Shown: positions 59,786-64,000 of the stretch, piece by piece
How the letters are laid out: the number at the start of each line of letters is the position of its first letter
Position numbering within the stretch: position 1 is the first letter of the stretch
NCBI RefSeq assembly: GCF_040939455.1
Contig: NC_134136.1
Coordinates: forward strand, 104,954,014 to 105,018,013
Direction: 5' to 3'
Source: Microcebus murinus
Taxonomy: Eukaryota; Chordata; Mammalia; Primates; Cheirogaleidae
DNA length: 64,000 bases
The notes under the pieces: model-generated
Database searches by the model: none
Told to the model about the DNA's origin: nothing
The model's input: the letters and a program-made list of their open reading frames with translations, nothing else
Program-made: the position numbers and the translations under genes

Positions 59786-62315
59786 AAGGAAAGAAAAAAT
59801 AAAATTTTTAAAAATCAATTTCAAGGGTGAAAGAAAACACTAAAACCTCCTACTGTTAAAAAAAAATTATGCATTTATTTTTAAATTGATAATCGTTGGT
59901 AACAATTAACTATGATACTCCACATATTACAATATTCCATGGGATATTTCTGTTTATAGGAACTGTGTCATAGTTTTATTTCTAACTGTGTAGCTAATGT
60001 TAGCTGGCAGATTTTGATTAAAGTAAATACGAGTCTGTGTTCAGAGCAGTGCTCCAGAAGATGGGACTTCTAAGAGTTCCAACCTCTGCAGAAGTGAGGC
60101 TTGACTACGTGACGTTTTGAAAGACAGGGAGAGAAGCTCATCAAGTTGTTTTAGCCAGTGCCAAGAAGGGAACAGTCTCTTCTAAGATGCAGACTCTTCA
60201 GTTGACAGATTTTGATACCAGGGTGACCCTGCTTAGCCGCGTTTGAAGTAGCAGATTGTAGCAGTAAAGGGGCAGGAAATAGCTGAACAGGTTAGGAGGA
60301 AACGTCTTCAGAGAACATTCTGCTCTAGAAACAAGCAAGGGAGTCTGCTTTCTCTGACCAATTACCCATGACCTTTAGAATCTGCTTCTTGGAACTTGGC
60401 TGATCTTCCATTGTGTGCTTTGAATACAGTCTTGATTTTGTTAATTTTTGAGAAAATCGTTACTAATACTTGATAGAATTCTGAAATTTGTTTTTTTTAA
60501 TGCCTTTATGTCAGCTGAAATAATTGCATTAAGAAATTCAAATAGACATTCCCATAGAAATCTAAAAATTGTCACACTGGTTCACTTGGTACCTAGACAA
60601 CCAACAGAGGAATTTATTTTTGATAGCTGTTTCCCAAGATGTTCAGAAATCAAATATAAAAACTTAGATCCCCACAACACCAGGTTCCCTTTCACAACCA
60701 CTAACATTTATTGAGTATTTAATATGTACCAGGCACGATGCTAAGTACTTTGTGTAGAATATCATGTTAATCCCTATAACAACCCTATGTGGTAGGTACT
60801 ATTTTATCACCATTTTGCAGATGATGAAACTTAAAACACAGAGCAGTTAAGTAACTTGCTCCAAGTCACACAGCATTAATACCCAGCATGTTAACTTGTT
60901 TGTAAATGACAGATCTGGGACTTGAATGAAGGTGGTTACCATGGTTGAAAGCGGGCCATTTCCATTTCCATTGTAATTTATTATCCACTGGCAGCTCCTG
61001 GGATAATTCATTTTATAAATTTATTCTTCAGTGTCCATAATGTAGATTGATATTCACAAACAATTATTGTGGTGAATGTTTGCGTGGTGAAATGGCAAGC
61101 TCAGCTTTCTGTTGTGTACTTTTCATTTTCAAGCCTTTACTTCTGGAAATCAATAATCCTTCTTCTCTTTCTATTTCTTAGTTTTCCTTAGAGGACATGG
61201 TCAGTTGCCTAGGCATATTAATAAAAATGAAAGAATTGATCAGAGACACCTTCGCAATACAACTTCTAATTTTAAAAAATTTGCTAGGGAAAGGGCAAAT
61301 GAGAACTACTCTAAAATTATACCCTTGGGTCAGAAAATAAATACAAATCATCCAAAGCTAGTTTAAAAATTGTCATGAAAGAAAGAAGCCAAAAATTAAT
61401 TATGATAAAGTCAGTGAAGTTTATCAAGTATCTGTGCTAACAGCAGGAGGGTGGAAAATGCAGGTTTTATTCAAAACTAATTCTATATTTTGGAGACTTC
61501 CTATTACAACATAAGCTTTTCAAAGACCAAAGCTTAAATGTTTTAGACAGTGATATAGCCCTAGCTTTTAGCTTACTGTCTTGCACATAGTAGACTTCAG
61601 TATATATTTGATGATTTAGTTAATTCGCTTCATACATTACCATACTAAAAAATGATAATCATTTTCGTTGGCAGATGGTGATATTGATTGCATCATTTAA
61701 TTATTACTCATTACCGAATAGCATTATATATAAAAGTGATATCTTCTAAAGAATGATACACCTTCATGCTTCTGCTTGTCTGGGACAGTAGTGGCAGTGA
61801 TACCGAGGGGGGAAAAATAAACAGAGCATGTCTCTAACATCCCCTCCCTTCCAAAATACCTCCCCCTGCAGTATTCAGAGTGTGGTGCAGGCTGGTCCTG
61901 GGCTGTGAATTTCCACGTTGCCCAGTCCACAACAAGACTAGGTACAGAAATTGAAGAGTAAGCAAACAGAAACTTTTATAAGCAATTTTACATTGCAGCA
62001 ACATCTAAGAGTTCATTTCTATTGCGATTTTCAAAAATATCAGACCTTGGTAAATTCGAGATTTAAAGCGAAAACACTCTCTTACTTGCTCTTGGGAACC
62101 AGCAGGGCTAACATTAAAACTCGGCTGGATTGGAACATTCTATGGTTTTGTAACTTGCATAGAAAGAAAGCTGTCCATACCAAAATATAAATGACACCTC
62201 ATGCCAGACCATTCTTGCACCCTAACTCCTTTGAGTACGGAAGGTTTTTGATGTTTAAGAAACCCCCTACTAAAGTACAAATACTGCTAATGGAAATCTT
62301 GTTTACATCCACTAA
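59786..62315. other. Mostly unique noncoding sequence
   Basis: About 2.5 kb with one MIR (listed). Frames at 60448-60714 (88 codons) and 61951-62190 (79 codons) have no recognisable homology and no splice-supported neighbours. Confidence 0.5.
60695..60930 (-). mobile_element. MIR SINE, antisense, nearly full length
   Basis: AACATTTATTGAGTATTTAATATGTACCAGGCACGATGCTAAGTACTTTG, AACAACCCTATGTGGTAGGTACTATTTTATCACCATTTTGCAGATGATGAAAC, AACTTGCTCCAAGTCACACAGC, GACAGATCTGGGACTTGAATG is the complete antisense MIR order. Confidence 0.9.
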
Positions 62316-62657
62316 CTCAATACTGTTTTTTTTTTTTTTTTTTTTTGAGACAGAGTCTTGTTCTGTTGCCCAGACTAGAGTGCCACATAGCTCACAGCAA
62401 CCTCAAACTTCTGGGCTCAAGTTATCCTCCTGCCTCAGCCTCCCAAGTAGCTGGAACTACAGGCATGCACCACCATGCTGGCTAATATTTTTTCTAGTTT
62501 TAGTTGCCTGGCTAATTTCTGTCTATTTTTAGTAGAGACAGGGGTCTCGCTCTTGCGCAGGCTGGTCTCGAACTCCTGACCTCAAGCAATCCTTCTGCCT
62601 CAGCCTCCCAGAGTGCTAGGATTACAGGTGTGAGCCACCACGCCCGACCTCAACACT
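62316..62657 (-). mobile_element. Strepsirrhine-type Alu, antisense, with 9-bp target duplications
   Basis: CTCAATACT (62316-62324) and CTCAACACT (62649-62657) bracket 62325-62648. The element has a T-run of about 18 and the GAGACAGAGTCTTGTTCTGTTGCCC arm start. The linker (TTTTAGTTGCCTGGCTAATTTC) differs from the 38 and 41 kb copies. It ends GTGTGAGCCACCACGCCCGACC. The frame at 62191-62532 (113 codons) reads into it and is not a gene. Confidence 0.94.
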
Positions 62658-62989
62658 TTCATCATTACCTCTAGTCTTGGCATAAGGGAAAAGAGAACAG
62701 GATGACCAGTACTGATGATGCCTAAGAACAACCTTGAATAACAATAATAGTAGCAACAGTGGTTACCAGTGGTACACCCTAGAAATACAGCAACTGAAAA
62801 ATTTAAAAAGCCCCTGCTACTGCTCAGTTTCCAAATGTTGTGATGACCCATGATTTCAAGCTGTCTGAATAGTATTTGTATACCTGTTATTTTAGTTTAT
62901 CCTACTGTAAAAATCTATTAGTACATCAAATTCAACCAGTAGTTTACTATGATATGTGACTTTGTTAAAGGATGATGTTGACATAGCAA

Positions 62990-63395
62990 TATCTTTAATC
63001 ATCTGCATTTTATCAGTGCATAACAAACCACCCTGACGCTCAGCAGCAAAAAAAAAAAAATGACAATCATTTCTCCTTTCTCACACATGTGCAGTTTGGC
63101 TGAGGGCCAGCTGATCTAGGAAGGCCTCAGAGAGCAGGTTATGTGCAGGTGAGCTCCACCTATCTTTCATCTCCTTCTCATGGCACAGAAGCATGCAAGG
63201 GACAGTAGGTACACATCATGCCTCTTAAGGATTTAGCTCAAAACTGACACACTGTCACTTTCCCCACATTTCATGGGCCAAGACTGATATGATTAAGCCC
63301 ATAAAGAATGGCCTGCATCTAATAGGAATAACAGAAAAGTGTCATGGAAAAGGGAATACATACAAGTAGGGATGGAAATTGGAAAATCTACCACA
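62990..63395 (-). mobile_element. MaLR-like LTR, antisense (first of two)
   Basis: The left end GCATAACAAACCACCCTGACGCTCAGCAGC resembles the antisense LTR end 'cataacaaaccaccccaaaactcagtggc'. The middle is ACTGACACACTGTCACTTTCCCCACATTTCATGGGCC. The right end, GGAAAATCTACCACA, is the complement of an LTR start (TGTGGTAG). A 13-bp A run replaces part of the left section. Confidence 0.6.
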
Positions 63396-63459
63396 TCCCA
63401 CTCTTACTAGAAAAAAAATTTTGCATGAGGCCAGGGTCTATGTCTGATATGTTTTCCGA

Positions 63460-63900
63460 TGCAGCTTTTGCTGTGTAAAACACCTCCCCTAAACTTAGTA
63501 GGTTAAAGTAACAATCATTTATTAACTTATGATTATTTGGTGTGAAAATCTGAGCTGGGCTCAGCTGAGCAGTTTTTCTGCTGGTCTCATCTAGACTCGT
63601 TCATACAGTTGTCAGCTGATGAGTTTGCTGGGGACCAATTGATAAAAGATGGTGTCACTCACATGCCTTGCAGTTGGTGCTAGCTATCAGCTGGAGCTGG
63701 ACTGTTGGCTAGAGTGGCAAGGGTGGGCTTATTCACATGCTGGAACTGCCAAGTTTCTGAGACTGACAAGAGAGAGCAAGCCCTAATCCCCAAATGTTTT
63801 TTAAGCTTCTTCTTGTGTCACATTGGCTATTATCTTATTGTCCAGAGCAAGTTATATCTTCATGTCCAGATTTATAATACACAAAGGCATGGATATAGAA
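63460..63900 (-). mobile_element. MaLR-like LTR, antisense (second of two)
   Basis: TGTAAAACACCTCCCCTAAACTTAGTAGGTTAAAGTAACAATCATTTATTAAC, then GAGCTGGGCTCAGCTGAGCAG, then CTTCTTGTGTCACATTGGCTATTATCTTATTGTCCAGAGCAAGTTATAT follow the same antisense LTR plan as the element just before it. The two could be two insertions or separated copies of one proviral pair. No internal region is visible between them. Confidence 0.55.
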
Positions 63901-63929
63901 AGTGTGAACAAACTGGAGTCTGCTGCAGC

Positions 63930-64000
63930 AATAATCTACTATACCTGGCACACTTCCTGACATATAGCAAGCACTCAGTAATATCAGTTGAATAATTAAA
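63930..64000 (+). mobile_element. MIR/L2-type 3' end, cut by the window edge
   Basis: ACCTGGCACACTTCCTGACATATAGCAAGCACTCAGTAATATCAGTTGAATAA follows the common MIR/L2 3'-end signature in sense orientation. It runs to the end of the window. Confidence 0.5.

Noticed and set aside
62191..62532. 113-codon plus-strand frame
   Set aside because: The second half is a translated antisense Alu ([14 protein letters not shown]), a very common false gene signature in primates.

Overview
This is primate nuclear DNA, almost certainly from a lemur-type strepsirrhine, and it lies in a gene-poor, A+T-rich intergenic or intronic region. The best evidence for the clade is a set of dimeric Alu elements near 37.5, 38.3, 41.6, 59.2 and 62.3 kb. 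Most of them carry strepsirrhine-style features, including a linker reading TTAGTTGGCCAATTAATTTC in the antisense copies. One older AluJ-like copy lies at 39.3 kb, and several L1 fragments have a 3' end unlike human L1. The ancient shared layer (MIR, L2, MER5/MER20 hAT elements, MaLR-type LTRs, L1M fragments) is ordinary for a placental mammal. The clade call rests on pattern recognition, not a database search.

I found no intact protein-coding gene and no tRNA, rRNA, snRNA or CRISPR array. The one clearly recognisable gene relic is a processed pseudogene of HAX1 on the minus strand (insert 29875-30978). It has no introns, an AATAAA signal at its 3' end, a 15-bp direct repeat on each side, a lost start codon, a frameshift and two in-frame stops. 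The other open reading frames are chance ORFs or pieces of L1 ORF2. Two leftovers deserve checking: an exon-shaped open segment at 6351-6518 with consensus-like splice sites, and an unexplained 131-codon ORF at 44326-44721.

Layout. 0-5.2 kb: unique sequence, an L1 with a 5' inversion, and a 1-kb L1 3' end. 5.2-13.4 kb: mostly unique, with a MER5 element nested in an older repeat and a 53-bp poly(A)-tailed micro-insertion at 12.9 kb. 13.4-25.5 kb: a MaLR-like LTR, MIRs, three L1 pieces (one with a 5' inversion between perfect target-site duplications), a small palindromic DNA element and old LTR-like repeats. 26.4-28.1 kb: a 1.2-kb strepsirrhine L1 with target duplications, then a 41-bp micro-insertion. 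28.8-31 kb: MIRs, a GT/AT microsatellite and the HAX1 pseudogene. 31-37 kb: mostly unique, with MIR, an LTR and L2. 37.5-43.3 kb: a dense Alu/L1 cluster with nesting. 44-50.9 kb: a tandem duplication, an old LTR, a 1.9-kb L1, L2, MIR and other old repeats. 51-64 kb: unique stretches, a MER20, two long plus-strand L1 remnants, two Alus and a pair of related LTR-like repeats at the right edge.

The features do not form a pathway. They record retrotransposition, chiefly by the L1 machinery acting on L1, Alu, an mRNA (HAX1) and two very short RNA fragments. I found no evidence of a new biological system. The most unusual items are the two micro-insertions and the two inverted L1 copies.
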